Part shown: one piece after another, positions 45,657 through 54,763 of the stretch
How the letters are laid out: each line of letters opens with the position of its first letter
Numbering within the stretch: the stretch's first letter is position 1
Assembly (NCBI RefSeq): GCF_003412455.1
Contig: NZ_QTJU01000013.1
Location: 56,304 to 120,303 of the forward strand
Reading direction: 5' to 3'
Source: Deminuibacter soli
GTDB lineage: Bacteria > Bacteroidota > Bacteroidia > Chitinophagales > Chitinophagaceae
DNA length: 64,000 nucleotides
The notes under the pieces: model-generated
The model's database searches: none
Told to the model about the DNA's origin: nothing
The model's input: the letters and a program-made list of their open reading frames with translations, nothing else
Made by a program: the position numbers and the translations under genes

Positions 45657-47504
45657 TTATACCAGTTTCTTGATCACCTCTACCAGCTCTGTCTTGGTTA
45701 TAGGCACACCCATTATTTTGTGGTATCCTTTTGCATCTACCAAAAACTGGTCACGGATAATTTTAATAAGCTGCCCGTTGTTTAATTCGGGTATCAGTAT
45801 GTGCTCAAAGTTGCGCAGTATATCGCCGAGGTTTTTAGGGAAAGGACGCAGGTAACGCAGGTGTGCATGGCTCACTGCATGCCCGTGGGCCTGCAGTTCA
45901 AGCACAGCGCTTTTAATAGCACCATACGTACTGCCCCAGCCCAGTACCAGCACCTTGCCTTTGGCCGGGCCACTGTCGAGCTGCTGGTCAGGAATATAAT
46001 CAGCCACCTTGTCTACTTTCTCCTGGCGTATTTTCACCATCAGCTGGTGGTTCTCGGGGTCGTAGCTTACGTTACCGGTGATATTCTGTTTTTCAATACC
46101 ACCAATGCGATGCTCCAGTCCGGGAGTGCCGGGTACCGCCCACGGACGTACCAGTTTTTCATCGCGCAGGTATGGCATAAATTTATGTTCGTCGAAACCG
46201 AGCTGTGTTTTAAAACTTACAGCAATCGGATCCAGGTCTTCTGCTACCGGGAATTTCCAGGGTTCTGCACCGTTGGCAATATAACCGTCGCTCAGCAAAA
46301 TTACCGGCGTCATATGCTGTACCGCAATACGCACGGCTTCATAAGCAGCAGCAAAACAGTCGCTCGGCGTGCTGGCCGAAATAACCGGCATAGGGCATTC
46401 ACCGTTGCGGCCGTAGTAAGCCTGCAGCAGGTCGCTCTGTTCTGTTTTGGTAGGCAAACCTGTTGAAGGGCCGCCACGCTGCACGTTCACAATTACCAGC
46501 GGAATTTCAAGCATTACTGCAAGTCCCATGGCTTCTGCCTTCAGCGCCATACCAGGCCCTGAAGTTGTGGTTACACCCAGGCTGCCGCCATAACTTGCGC
46601 CAATGGCAGAAGTAATGCCCGCAATTTCATCTTCGGCCTGGAAAGTGCGGATATTAAACGATTTGTGTTTGCTTAATTCATGCAGGATGTCAGAAGCCGG
46701 CGTAATAGGATATGTGCCCAGGAACAGCGGTAAACCGCTTTTATCCGCAGCAGCAATCAAACCCAGGGCCAGCGACTGGTTACCCATAATATTGCGGTAC
46801 CTGCCTGCAGGCAGTTTCGCTTTTTCTACGCGGTAACGCGTGGTAAAGGTTTCGGTAGTATCGCCATAGTTGTAACCTGCCTGCAATACCTTGATGTTGC
46901 TGTTCAGGATCACCTCTTTTTTACCAAACTTCTCATTCAGGAAGCTGATGGTATTTTCGAGACTGCGGTTGTACATCCAGTATAAAAAGCCCAGCACAAA
47001 CATGTTTTTGGCGCGGTCTTTTTCTTTCATACCCAGCTCAGGAAACTCTTTCAACGCTTCGCGGGTGAGCTTGGTTACATCCACTTTAATTAATTCGTAT
47101 CCCTCCAGGCTGCCATCTTCCAGCGGGTTAACACCTTCGGCATAATTGGCCAGGCGAAGGTTCTTGGTATCGAAACCTTCCACGTTGGCAATAATTTTAC
47201 CGCCGTGTTTCAGGGCTTTCAGGTTTACTTTCAGTGCAGCAGCATTCATGGCTACCAGCACATCGCATAAATCGCCCGGGGTATAAATTCTGTCTGAAGA
47301 AAAATGCAGCTGAAAACCGCTCACACCAGGTAAAGTACCCTGTGGCGCACGTATTTCAGCAGGAAAATCGGGGAAGGTTGCCAGGTCAATACCCATTAAG
47401 GCCGTATTGTTGGTAAACTGCTGGCCTGTTAACTGCATACCATCACCACTGTCACCTGCAAATTTGATCACTACATCCTGCAAAACAGCTTCGGTTCTGT
47501 TCAT
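45657..47504 (-). CDS. korA: 2-oxoacid:ferredoxin oxidoreductase, fused gamma-alpha subunit (KorA)
   Basis: 615 aa. The N-terminal gamma domain (about 10-190: KFAGDSGDGMQLTGQQF) is fused to the alpha domain (about 210-430: LFLGTYPITPASDILHELSK, then SGPGMALKAEAMG, VNVQRGGPSTGLPTK) and a C-terminal domain. This is the 2-oxoglutarate/pyruvate type oxidoreductase subunit that transfers electrons to ferredoxin and works with a beta subunit carrying thiamine pyrophosphate. The beta gene (korB), normally next to it in Bacteroidetes, is not in this window: downstream is a converging gene, and upstream a divergent one. 2-oxoglutarate is the most likely substrate, but other 2-oxoacids are possible. 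Confidence 0.92.
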   Translation of the reverse strand: MNRTEAVLQDVVIKFAGDSGDGMQLTGQQFTNNTALMGIDLATFPDFPAEIRAPQGTLPGVSGFQLHFSSDRIYTPGDLCDVLVAMNAAALKVNLKALKHGGKIIANVEGFDTKNLRLANYAEGVNPLEDGSLEGYELIKVDVTKLTREALKEFPELGMKEKDRAKNMFVLGFLYWMYNRSLENTISFLNEKFGKKEVILNSNIKVLQAGYNYGDTTETFTTRYRVEKAKLPAGRYRNIMGNQSLALGLIAAADKSGLPLFLGTYPITPASDILHELSKHKSFNIRTFQAEDEIAGITSAIGASYGGSLGVTTTSGPGMALKAEAMGLAVMLEIPLVIVNVQRGGPSTGLPTKTEQSDLLQAYYGRNGECPMPVISASTPSDCFAAAYEAVRIAVQHMTPVILLSDGYIANGAEPWKFPVAEDLDPIAVSFKTQLGFDEHKFMPYLRDEKLVRPWAVPGTPGLEHRIGGIEKQNITGNVSYDPENHQLMVKIRQEKVDKVADYIPDQQLDSGPAKGKVLVLGWGSTYGAIKSAVLELQAHGHAVSHAHLRYLRPFPKNLGDILRNFEHILIPELNNGQLIKIIRDQFLVDAKGYHKIMGVPITKTELVEVIKKLV

Positions 47505-47686
47505 AGCTATTATCTGATAATTGCGCTTATAATTTCTTAAAAACCCCGCAAAGGTACTTAACTATAAGTGCTTTGTCGGCGAATTTCCGCAGATCGTAAC
47601 CGTTAAATTTTCCGGCGGTTACACGATTTTTTCAGGTAAAAGTGGTTCCGGTACAATATCTTTATCCTCAATTCCCGCGACTGAGT

Positions 47687-48592
47687 ATGTTGGTAAAGCT
47701 TGAGAAGAAGGCGTTTGGCCTTTTGTTATATATATCAGTAAACACCGTTATGTTGTTAACCGGCTGTAGCAACAGTCCGCAAACCAAACGCCATTCGGCA
47801 GGTGGGGATACCCCCGGTGTTGAAAAAGGCGCCGCCGACACGGTACCCAAAGCTGTAATGCCGAAAAAAGACAGTTCCCATCAATTTGCATGGGATTCAA
47901 CCTCTTACGATACCAGTAAATGTTACATTTACCTCACGTTCGATGATGGCCCCCAAAACGGCACCATGAACTGTTATCATATCGTAAAAGACCTTGGCAT
48001 AAAAGCCACTTTTTTTATGGTAGGTATGCATGCTGATGACCGCGCGCTGCGCAATATTGTAGACAGCATCCGCGATGGCTATCCTGAAATACTGCTGGCC
48101 AACCACAGCTTTACCCATGCCAATAACAAGTACCACTATTTTTACGATCACCCCGAAATGGCCATGGAAGACTTTTTAAAGGCCCAGGAATCCCTGCAGG
48201 TGCCTTTTAAAATTATTCGCCTGCCGGGCAACAGTGCCTGGGTGCGCGAAGGCGAAGTAAGGGCGTCCAAACTGGTAAAACCGGTTACCCTGCTGCTCGA
48301 TTCGCTGCAGTACAACGTGATCGGCTGGGATGTGGAATGGAATTTCAACCACAAAACCGCCAGGCCGGTGCAAAGCGTAACCAGCATGCTGAAACTGGTG
48401 GAAGAAGCCATGAACAGGGGTGAAAGCCATACCAAAAAGCATGTGGTGATACTCTCGCACGACCGCATGTTCCGTCATCCCGAAGATGCAGATTCACTGT
48501 ATAATTTTATCAATACACTCAAACAGAATCCGCGTTACGTGTTTGAAACCATTACCAGCTATCCGAAGCTCAAAACGCCCGGCAGCAATTAA
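47687..48592 (+). CDS. Polysaccharide deacetylase (NodB homology) lipoprotein
   Basis: About 301 aa from the start MLVKLEKKAFGLLLYIS; the frame continues 15 codons earlier. Lipobox MLLTGC gives an outer-membrane or periplasmic lipoprotein. The NodB domain has motif 1 YLTFDDGPQNG, motif 2 NHSFTHAN (HxxxH zinc site), motif 3 IRLPGNSAW, motif 4 GWDVEWN and motif 5 ILSHDRMFR. CE4 deacetylases remove N-acetyl groups from chitin-type or peptidoglycan sugars. Motif 3 reads RLPG where many members have RxPxG/Y, so substrate is open. Single-gene unit. Confidence 0.9.
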   Translation: MLVKLEKKAFGLLLYISVNTVMLLTGCSNSPQTKRHSAGGDTPGVEKGAADTVPKAVMPKKDSSHQFAWDSTSYDTSKCYIYLTFDDGPQNGTMNCYHIVKDLGIKATFFMVGMHADDRALRNIVDSIRDGYPEILLANHSFTHANNKYHYFYDHPEMAMEDFLKAQESLQVPFKIIRLPGNSAWVREGEVRASKLVKPVTLLLDSLQYNVIGWDVEWNFNHKTARPVQSVTSMLKLVEEAMNRGESHTKKHVVILSHDRMFRHPEDADSLYNFINTLKQNPRYVFETITSYPKLKTPGSN

Positions 48593-48655
48593 GGTTTAAC
48601 ACTTGTAATACCGGTTATTTCAGTACTTTTATCTTACTAAAAATAAGGATATTCT

Positions 48656-49420
48656 ATGGCTCTTTTTCAATCAGGTAACCCCACCTTAAGCGAAAAAATC
48701 TTTAACCGTTCTTTAGAGGCCAGTAACAACGGCGTGATGACTGTACGCGGCTCTGTAGCCAAATTCGGTTTTCTGATGCTGATGGTTATCGGCGGCGCTG
48801 CCTATACATGGGAACTGTATTACAGCGGCCAGGATTCAACTGTTACCGCACTGATGTGGACAGGTGTAATCGGCGGTCTTATCTGCGCGCTCATCATGTC
48901 ATTTAAACCTACCACTGCAAGATTCCTCGCACCCATTTATGGTTTGCTGGAAGGTTTCTTTGTAGGTGCTATATCAGCAATACTCAACAACGCCTTCGCC
49001 AAACAATACCCTGGTATCATTTTCCAGGCTGTTGGTTTAACGCTGGCTGTTGCACTGGCCATGTTCCTGCTGTATAACTTCAGGATCATCAAAGTCACCG
49101 AAAAATTCAGATCAGTGATTTTTGCTGCTACTGCCGGTATCGCCCTGTTTTACCTTATCGCAATGGTATTGCGTATGTTTCATGTAAGCATGCCTTTCAT
49201 GTACAATGCAAGCCCGCTGGGTATTGGTATTTCATTGTTTGTAGTAGCTATCGCTGCCCTTAACCTGCTGCTCGATTTCGACATGATCGAAAAAGGTGCA
49301 CAAATGGGTGCTCCCAAATACATGGAATGGTATGGCGCTTTTGGCCTGCTGGTAACCATTGTTTGGTTGTACATCGAAATCCTGAAACTGCTGTCCCGCC
49401 TGGCCAGCAACAGGAACTAA
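48656..49420 (+). CDS. Bax inhibitor-1/YccA family membrane protein
   Basis: 254 aa, seven predicted transmembrane helices, opening with MALFQSGNPTLSEKIF, the typical N terminus of the Bacteroidetes YccA/Bax inhibitor-1 family; ends NLLLDFDMIEKGAQMGAPKYMEWYGAFGLLVTIVWLYIEILKLLS, including the conserved DFDMIE...GAP...MEWY pattern. Members are linked to ion leak, membrane-protein quality control and stress; no specific role can be assigned. The gene begins after AAGGATATTCT, which contains a weak ribosome-binding site, and ends in a strong bidirectional terminator. Confidence 0.9.
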   Translation: MALFQSGNPTLSEKIFNRSLEASNNGVMTVRGSVAKFGFLMLMVIGGAAYTWELYYSGQDSTVTALMWTGVIGGLICALIMSFKPTTARFLAPIYGLLEGFFVGAISAILNNAFAKQYPGIIFQAVGLTLAVALAMFLLYNFRIIKVTEKFRSVIFAATAGIALFYLIAMVLRMFHVSMPFMYNASPLGIGISLFVVAIAALNLLLDFDMIEKGAQMGAPKYMEWYGAFGLLVTIVWLYIEILKLLSRLASNRN

Positions 49421-49442
49421 CAAGGCTGTTTGTACGATCTAT

Positions 49443-49477
49443 AAAAAAAGCTCCCGTGTATCACGGGAGCTTTTTTA
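49443..49477. terminator. Bidirectional terminator between Bax-inhibitor and AIM24 genes
   Basis: AAAAAAAGCTCCCGTG-TAT-CACGGGAGCTTTTTT, a near perfect stem with A-run before and T-run after. Serves the gene ending at 49420 (plus) and the one ending at 49516 (minus). Confidence 0.92.
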
Positions 49478-49515
49478 TTGCCTGATAGTTGTATGGCTTA
49501 ATGGCTTTGTTCCTC

Positions 49516-50310
49516 CTAATAACCATCGCCGTCTAAAAGGTTACCCAGGCCACCCAGCACACTTCCTTCTTCACGGCGTTTATAGGTGCCATATTGCAGT
49601 ATACGGCCGGCCAAACGGCTAATGGGCAGCGTTTGTATCCAAACCTTGCCGGGGCCGCGTAAAGTGGCGAAAAACACGCCCTCTCCGCCAAACAGGGTAT
49701 TCTTGATACCGCCTACAAATTGTATATCGTAATCAACGCCCGCAGTAAAGCCTACCAGGCAACCTGTATCTACTTTCAGCAGTTCACCGGGCATCAGTTC
49801 TTTCTCCAGCACATGGCCGCCCGCATGCATAAAGGCCATACCATCACCTTCCAGCTTTTCCATAATAAAACCTTCACCGCCAAACAGGCCGGTACCCAGT
49901 TTTCGTTGAAACTCGATGCCCACGCTCACACCCTTGGCCGCACATAAAAAGGCATCTTTCTGGCAAATAACACGACCACCCAAACGCAGCAGGTCTACAG
50001 GGATGATTTTACCGGGGTAAGGTGATGCAAACGATACGTGTTTTTTACCGCTGCCTACATTGGTAAAAGCCGTCATAAACAGGTTTTCGCCAACCAGCAA
50101 ACGTTTGCCTGCGCTGAACAGTTTGCCCAGCAAACCGCCGTTCTGCTGCTGGCTGCCATCACCAAAAATCGTCTCCATCTGGATGCCTTCATCCATCATC
50201 ATAAAGGCACCCGGTTCTGCCACCGCAGTTTCGTTGGGGTCGAGCTCTACTTCAACGTATTGCATCTCCTCACCAATAATGCGGTAGTCTATTTCGTGAT
50301 TCTGAATCAT
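49516..50310 (-). CDS. AIM24/TIGR00266 family protein
   Basis: 264 aa from MIQNHEIDYRIIGEEMQYVEVEL, the usual start of TIGR00266/AIM24 proteins; a further 6 codons upstream are optional. Has the family beta-sandwich repeats: ELDPNETAVAEPGAFMMMD, GKKHVSFASPYPGKIIPVDLL, KGVSVGIEFQRKLGTGLFGGEGF and NTLFGGEGVFFATLRGPGKVWIQTLP. Cytoplasmic, function poorly known (yeast AIM24 is in mitochondria). Single gene. Confidence 0.9.
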   Translation of the reverse strand: MIQNHEIDYRIIGEEMQYVEVELDPNETAVAEPGAFMMMDEGIQMETIFGDGSQQQNGGLLGKLFSAGKRLLVGENLFMTAFTNVGSGKKHVSFASPYPGKIIPVDLLRLGGRVICQKDAFLCAAKGVSVGIEFQRKLGTGLFGGEGFIMEKLEGDGMAFMHAGGHVLEKELMPGELLKVDTGCLVGFTAGVDYDIQFVGGIKNTLFGGEGVFFATLRGPGKVWIQTLPISRLAGRILQYGTYKRREEGSVLGGLGNLLDGDGY

Positions 50311-50460
50311 GTTGTATTTTTTAAGCAATTTACAGGTAAAGCCACATTCGTCACAGTCATTTGTATGAATTGTTTTGACGGCGGATAAACGCAGCTACAA
50401 ACGGTTTACCGGCTTACGGTTACGTATCTTTTAATTGATACCAGCAGGTGAAAAGATATA

Positions 50461-50488
50461 TTGGTATATTGATATATTGGTATCTTTG
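50461..50488 (+). promoter_or_regulatory. Promoter (TTG-N17-TATCTTTG) of a small transcript
   Basis: TTG at 50461-50463, spacer of 17, TATCTTTG at 50481-50488, equal in quality to the nth promoter. It lies in an AT-rich run with two TATATTGGTAT units. It points right, toward the candidate small transcript at 50495-50685. Confidence 0.6.
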
Positions 50489-50494
50489 TTCACT

Positions 50495-50685
50495 ATGGTA
50501 TTAAGGATATTCTGCCATTGCATAACGGGCGCGGCCTGCCAATGCATCCGCAATATCCATTTGCACCAACTGCGTTGTTTTTATACCATTGTTTTTGCCG
50601 GGGTGCGCTAATCTGGGCTGCCGGGGCAATGCAAAAGCAATAACAACGTAACGATACACGGCTGCTGTATGCCCGCAGCTTTTTT
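50495..50685 (+). ncRNA. Candidate small transcript with own promoter and terminator
   Basis: Defined by a good promoter box 6 bases upstream and the hairpin terminator at 50661-50685, giving a transcript of about 190 bases. It contains a leaderless 38-codon reading frame (50495-50611) with six cysteines that does not look like a conserved protein. Internal pairing is possible between CATTGC (50515-50520) and GCAATG. It is either an unannotated small RNA or a leaderless micro-ORF. No RNA family was recognised. Confidence 0.4.
50661..50685 (+). terminator. Terminator of the small transcript
   Basis: GCTGC-TGTATGCCC-GCAGC followed by TTTTTT, with no gene ending nearby on the plus strand other than the candidate small transcript. 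Confidence 0.65.
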
Positions 50686-50759
50686 ACCATGCACTTATTA
50701 TTAATTTATCGTCGTGAGTAGCAAAGCTGCCTGCGCGGGCAACACTTAATTACCATACA

Positions 50760-51032
50760 ATGAGTAACCAAATCAATAATTTTCATTCCTTACGCAAAGA
50801 ACATTACGAAAACCCCTCGCTTGTAATTGAAGAATTTACACAGGCCGTAAATCTTGAATTCGTTCAAAAAAACCTATGGGACTGGTTCAAAACCTTCGAT
50901 GGCAGCGCCTACGCAGAAGGCATGCACCATACCGAACGCAGTATGCACATCGAATTATACGAGCAACTGCTGCTGCTTGCCGAATATGCCTTTTTAATGC
51001 ACGAGCGCAAAAATCCCGAACAGTTTCCCTAA
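50760..51032 (+). CDS. Small conserved protein of unknown function
   Basis: 90 aa, MSNQINNFHSLRKEHYENPSLVIEEF, mostly helical, soluble and acidic, ending with MHERKNPEQFP. No recognised domain. Cytoplasmic. The ATG follows ACCATACA, with no Shine-Dalgarno site. It ends before a hairpin terminator (51057-51086) that separates it from the converging efflux operon. Confidence 0.7.
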   Translation: MSNQINNFHSLRKEHYENPSLVIEEFTQAVNLEFVQKNLWDWFKTFDGSAYAEGMHHTERSMHIELYEQLLLLAEYAFLMHERKNPEQFP

Positions 51033-51056
51033 CCATACAATACCGCTATAAAAAAC

Positions 51057-51086
51057 AATCGCCCTGAAGAATCAGGGCGATTTTCC
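51057..51086 (+). terminator. Terminator after the 90-aa gene
   Basis: AATCGCCCTG-AAGAAT-CAGGGCGATT followed by TTCCTT, 24 bases after the stop. The stem is strong; the T-run is short. It faces the end of the RND gene and could block both. Confidence 0.75.
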
Positions 51087-51133
51087 TTAAAGGACTAAAA
51101 CCTACTGTATCCGAAAAGTTGACTATTTTTTCT

Positions 51134-54100
51134 TTAGAACCAGCTGCCGGTAAATGCCTCATTTACTTTCGGATTACCATACAGCCTCCTGGCACGTCTT
51201 CTTCTTTTAACCCGGTGTACAACCATCGTTACCAACACCAGCGGAATGAACAGGAATGTAAGCGGCGGAATACCCATCATCGAAATCCATTTTCCACCAT
51301 ACATCCGGCGCATCGGTCTTCTCAGGCGCTCTGATATCAGGTACATCGCAGGCACAATAATCAACGTCATAAAGAAGGCAAAAGCCAAACCGAATATGAT
51401 GGTCCATGACAATGGTTTCCAGAACACCACGTTATCACCGCCGAAATAAATATGCGGGTTTAGTTCAGAGAACATGGTGATGAAGTTGATGTTAAAACCA
51501 ACTGCAATGGGAATAAACCCGAGTATCGCAGCAAGCGCTGTTAACAGCACCGGGATAATACGCGTTTTACCTGCAGCAATCACCGCTTCACGTGTTTTCA
51601 TACCGCGCCCGCGCAGCTCGTCGGCAAACTCAATTACCAGGATACCATTCTTCACCACAATACCTGCCAGGCCAACAATACCCAGGCCAGTCATCAGTAC
51701 CGATACTTCCATACCGGTGATAGAGAAGCCCAGCAATACACCAATTACACTGAATATAATCTCTGTTAAAATAATCACCGACTTGCTCACACTGTTAAAC
51801 TGTAATACCAGTACCAGCAAAATAAGTCCGAGTGCTATAGCCAAAGCATTCAACAAAAATGCACCTGTTTCTGCCTGTTGCTCTCCTTCGCCGGTTTGTT
51901 TGATAGTAACACCATCAGGTAATTTCTTAAAGTTTTTGATGTGTGTAGCCAGCACTGCGTTTACACCGGTAGCGTTAAACCCTTTGGTAGTAAGCACGTT
52001 TGAACGCAGGGTGATAAGGCGTTTCTGGTTTTTACGTTTTACACTGCCCAGTGTGCTGGTTGGCTCTACCTTTACCAGCGAGGCGATGGGTATGTTTTTA
52101 AAGCCGCCTGTGGCCATATCCCTGAAATATATTTTCATATTCAGCAGGTCAACCAGGCTGTGACGTTGCAGCTCATTGTTACGCAGCTGGATCTTGTATT
52201 CGTCTTTTCCTTCTTTAATCTTCGATACTTCTTTACCAAACAACGCTGTACGCACAGCCAGGCCAATCTGCGCAGAAGATACGCCTTCAATCAGGGCGCG
52301 CTCCCTGTCTACAGTTAAGGTTATCTCAGGATTCTTTAAATCAATATCCATCTTCAGCTCTTCCACACCAGGCACCTGTATAGAATCCAGGTAGTTTTTG
52401 AGGTTCACGGCTGTTTTGGTGAGGTCATCAAATTCTTCACTGGCTATTTCAATATTGATCGGGGGATCAGTAGGAGGGCCACTGCTTTCCTGGTCTACAC
52501 TGATCTCTGCCCCGGGAATACCTTTCATCTCGGCACGTATGGCATCGAGGTAAGGGCGGGTAGAAATTCCTTCCCTTTTCTCAAACTCCACAAACGATAC
52601 CTGTATACGCCCCAGCTCACTGCGCGTACTTCTGTCGCCGCTGGTAGGGTCGCTTGCACCAACTGCCACGTTGCTGATCACACTTTCTACCGCGGGGTTG
52701 GTTTTACCATTTACAATACCCAGCACCTTGTTAACCCTGCCTTCCAGCACGCGGGTAACAGAATCGGTGTATTCCACATTGGTGCCTACCGGCAGTTTCA
52801 GGTACACATATATCTGGTTGGGATCACCTTTCGGGAAAAAGGTAATACCCACATGCTGTGTTGATATGGCTATTACAAAAATGATGAACGATACAATCAG
52901 CAAGCCAACTGTACCCAGCAGCAGGTACACCGGGCGCCAGCCTTTCAATGCCCAGCGCAGCAGGTTTTCGTAATGGCTCATAATCCACGGCAATCCGTGG
53001 TGCTGGAAATAGTGGATAGCCCCATCCAGTACATACCGGCTTAACAATACCAGCAGCATAAAGAACAACAGCAGGTTGCCCCAGAAAGTAGCACCGGCTA
53101 AATCAAACAATATGGCCAATACAATCGCAATCCAGAAGCCTTTCTTTTTAAAGATGGCAGATTTCGGTTCTTTGTTTTCATGGTCTTCATGGTTCATGAA
53201 ATCCACCGCAAATACCGGGTTCATGATAAAAGCCACTACCAGTGATGCCGCCAGTGTAAAGATGAGCATGGTAGGCAGGTACACCATGAACTTACCAATG
53301 ATGCCCGGCCAGAACAGCAGCGGGAAAAACGGCGCCAGCGTGGTTAAGGTACCGGCCAGTACAGGCACAAATACTTCACCTGCAGCCATACGTGCCGATT
53401 GCGTTACAGAAAGTTTCCCTTTGCCTTCCGTAAAAATGCGGTGCGTATTTTCAATTACCACAATCGCATCATCCACAATAATACCCAGGCCAAACAGCAG
53501 CGCAAACAGTACTATAAAGTTGAGTGTTACGTGCGTGCCCACAATTAAATCTGCAGCAGGTAAAAGCCAGAAGGCTACAAACATACTCAGCGGTACAGAT
53601 AGCGCCACGAAGAAGGCATTGGTTACACCCATGAAAAACATCAGTACAATCAACACCAGCACAAAACCGATCACGATAGAGTTAACGAGGTCGTTAAACG
53701 ATGTTCTTGTTTTGGTGCTCTGATCACCGGTTACCACGGCTTTCAGGTCTTTGGGATATAATACGCCGCGTGCTTCATCTACCATTTTCTTTACACCATC
53801 ACTGGTTTCAATCAGGTTTTCACCGCTGCGTTTAATGATGTTGAGCGTAACCACGTTTTTGCCGTCCAGTCGTGCATAGCTTTCGCGCTCTTTGGTAGTG
53901 TCTTTAATCTCTGCAATATCTTTCAGGTAAATGGGCGATCCCTTTGAGTTACGCAGCACTACTTTCTGAATATCATAAGCAGTTTTAAACTGCCCCTTCA
54001 GCTGCAGGTTGCGTTTCATGTTGCCCACATCGAGCAGGCCGCCGGAGATGTCCATGTTTTCACGTGATACTGCATTGCTGATATCATCGAAGGTAACACC

Positions 54101-54748
54101 GGCGCTTTGCATGCGGTAGTTGTCTACATTAATCTGGAACTCACGTTCAGGTGCACCCACAATATCTACACGGTTAATCTGCGGCAAATCTTCCAGGCGA
54201 TCTTTCATATCATCCGCGAACTTCTTCAAACGCACCATGTCGTAATCACCGCTCAGGTTCACATACATAATGGGCTGATCGCTTACGCTCACTTCCAGTG
54301 CGGTGGGTTCCTGCGTTAAGTCTGTAGGCAAATCCTGCTTGGCCTTGTCTATCGCATCTTTTACTTTCTGTAAGGCGATATCTGTTTTTACTTCCGTATC
54401 AAACTCCACCATAATCGCAGAGTAGTCCTGCTGCGAGGTGCTGGTGAATTTTTTGATCTTGGCACCGGTGATGCTTTTGATCTGTTTTTCGATGGGCCTG
54501 GTTACCAGGTTCTCGATATCTTTCGGAGAGTTACCTGTATATATGGTTTGTACATATATTGTAGGTATCACAATGTCCGGGAACTGTTCTTTGGGGAGGG
54601 TCGCAAATTTGTACACACCCACCAGGCTCACGAACAACATCATCAGGTAGATAGATGTTTTACTCGAAATAGCCCAGTTGGTAGGCCCAAACTTTTTATA
54701 CGTGTCTTTTATATTCTCTAATACACTCATACTATCAGTGTTAGGCAA
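51134..54748 (-). CDS. RND-family efflux transporter (inner-membrane pump)
   Basis: 1204 aa, the proton-driven pump of a tripartite efflux system. The N-terminal RND features are clear (SIYLMMLFVSLVGVYKFATLPKEQFPDIVIPTIYVQTIYTGNSPKDIENLVTRPIE). Transmembrane block TM2-6 has LFGLGIIVDDAIVVIENTHR, with the conserved Asp pair of the proton relay. Two oddities: an insertion of about 60 residues (about 516-575) containing an additional pair of hydrophobic segments, and a C-terminal extension of about 55 residues with another hydrophobic segment and an Arg-rich RRRRARR end. Last gene of the tetR-tolC-mfp-rnd operon. Confidence 0.94.
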   Translation of the reverse strand: MPNTDSMSVLENIKDTYKKFGPTNWAISSKTSIYLMMLFVSLVGVYKFATLPKEQFPDIVIPTIYVQTIYTGNSPKDIENLVTRPIEKQIKSITGAKIKKFTSTSQQDYSAIMVEFDTEVKTDIALQKVKDAIDKAKQDLPTDLTQEPTALEVSVSDQPIMYVNLSGDYDMVRLKKFADDMKDRLEDLPQINRVDIVGAPEREFQINVDNYRMQSAGVTFDDISNAVSRENMDISGGLLDVGNMKRNLQLKGQFKTAYDIQKVVLRNSKGSPIYLKDIAEIKDTTKERESYARLDGKNVVTLNIIKRSGENLIETSDGVKKMVDEARGVLYPKDLKAVVTGDQSTKTRTSFNDLVNSIVIGFVLVLIVLMFFMGVTNAFFVALSVPLSMFVAFWLLPAADLIVGTHVTLNFIVLFALLFGLGIIVDDAIVVIENTHRIFTEGKGKLSVTQSARMAAGEVFVPVLAGTLTTLAPFFPLLFWPGIIGKFMVYLPTMLIFTLAASLVVAFIMNPVFAVDFMNHEDHENKEPKSAIFKKKGFWIAIVLAILFDLAGATFWGNLLLFFMLLVLLSRYVLDGAIHYFQHHGLPWIMSHYENLLRWALKGWRPVYLLLGTVGLLIVSFIIFVIAISTQHVGITFFPKGDPNQIYVYLKLPVGTNVEYTDSVTRVLEGRVNKVLGIVNGKTNPAVESVISNVAVGASDPTSGDRSTRSELGRIQVSFVEFEKREGISTRPYLDAIRAEMKGIPGAEISVDQESSGPPTDPPINIEIASEEFDDLTKTAVNLKNYLDSIQVPGVEELKMDIDLKNPEITLTVDRERALIEGVSSAQIGLAVRTALFGKEVSKIKEGKDEYKIQLRNNELQRHSLVDLLNMKIYFRDMATGGFKNIPIASLVKVEPTSTLGSVKRKNQKRLITLRSNVLTTKGFNATGVNAVLATHIKNFKKLPDGVTIKQTGEGEQQAETGAFLLNALAIALGLILLVLVLQFNSVSKSVIILTEIIFSVIGVLLGFSITGMEVSVLMTGLGIVGLAGIVVKNGILVIEFADELRGRGMKTREAVIAAGKTRIIPVLLTALAAILGFIPIAVGFNINFITMFSELNPHIYFGGDNVVFWKPLSWTIIFGLAFAFFMTLIIVPAMYLISERLRRPMRRMYGGKWISMMGIPPLTFLFIPLVLVTMVVHRVKRRRRARRLYGNPKVNEAFTGSWF

Positions 54749-54763
54749 TTAGAATGGATTGAT

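Noticed and set aside
45801..46466. 221-residue plus-strand frame opposite korA
   Set aside because: Shadow frame in a conserved gene; no known domain.
50495..50611. 38-codon Cys-rich peptide as a firm protein gene
   Set aside because: Too short, no family, no ribosome-binding site; kept only as part of the candidate small transcript.
51474..52163. 229-residue plus-strand frame opposite the RND pump
   Set aside because: Shadow of the pump gene on the opposite strand; Ser/Thr/Ile-rich with no signature.
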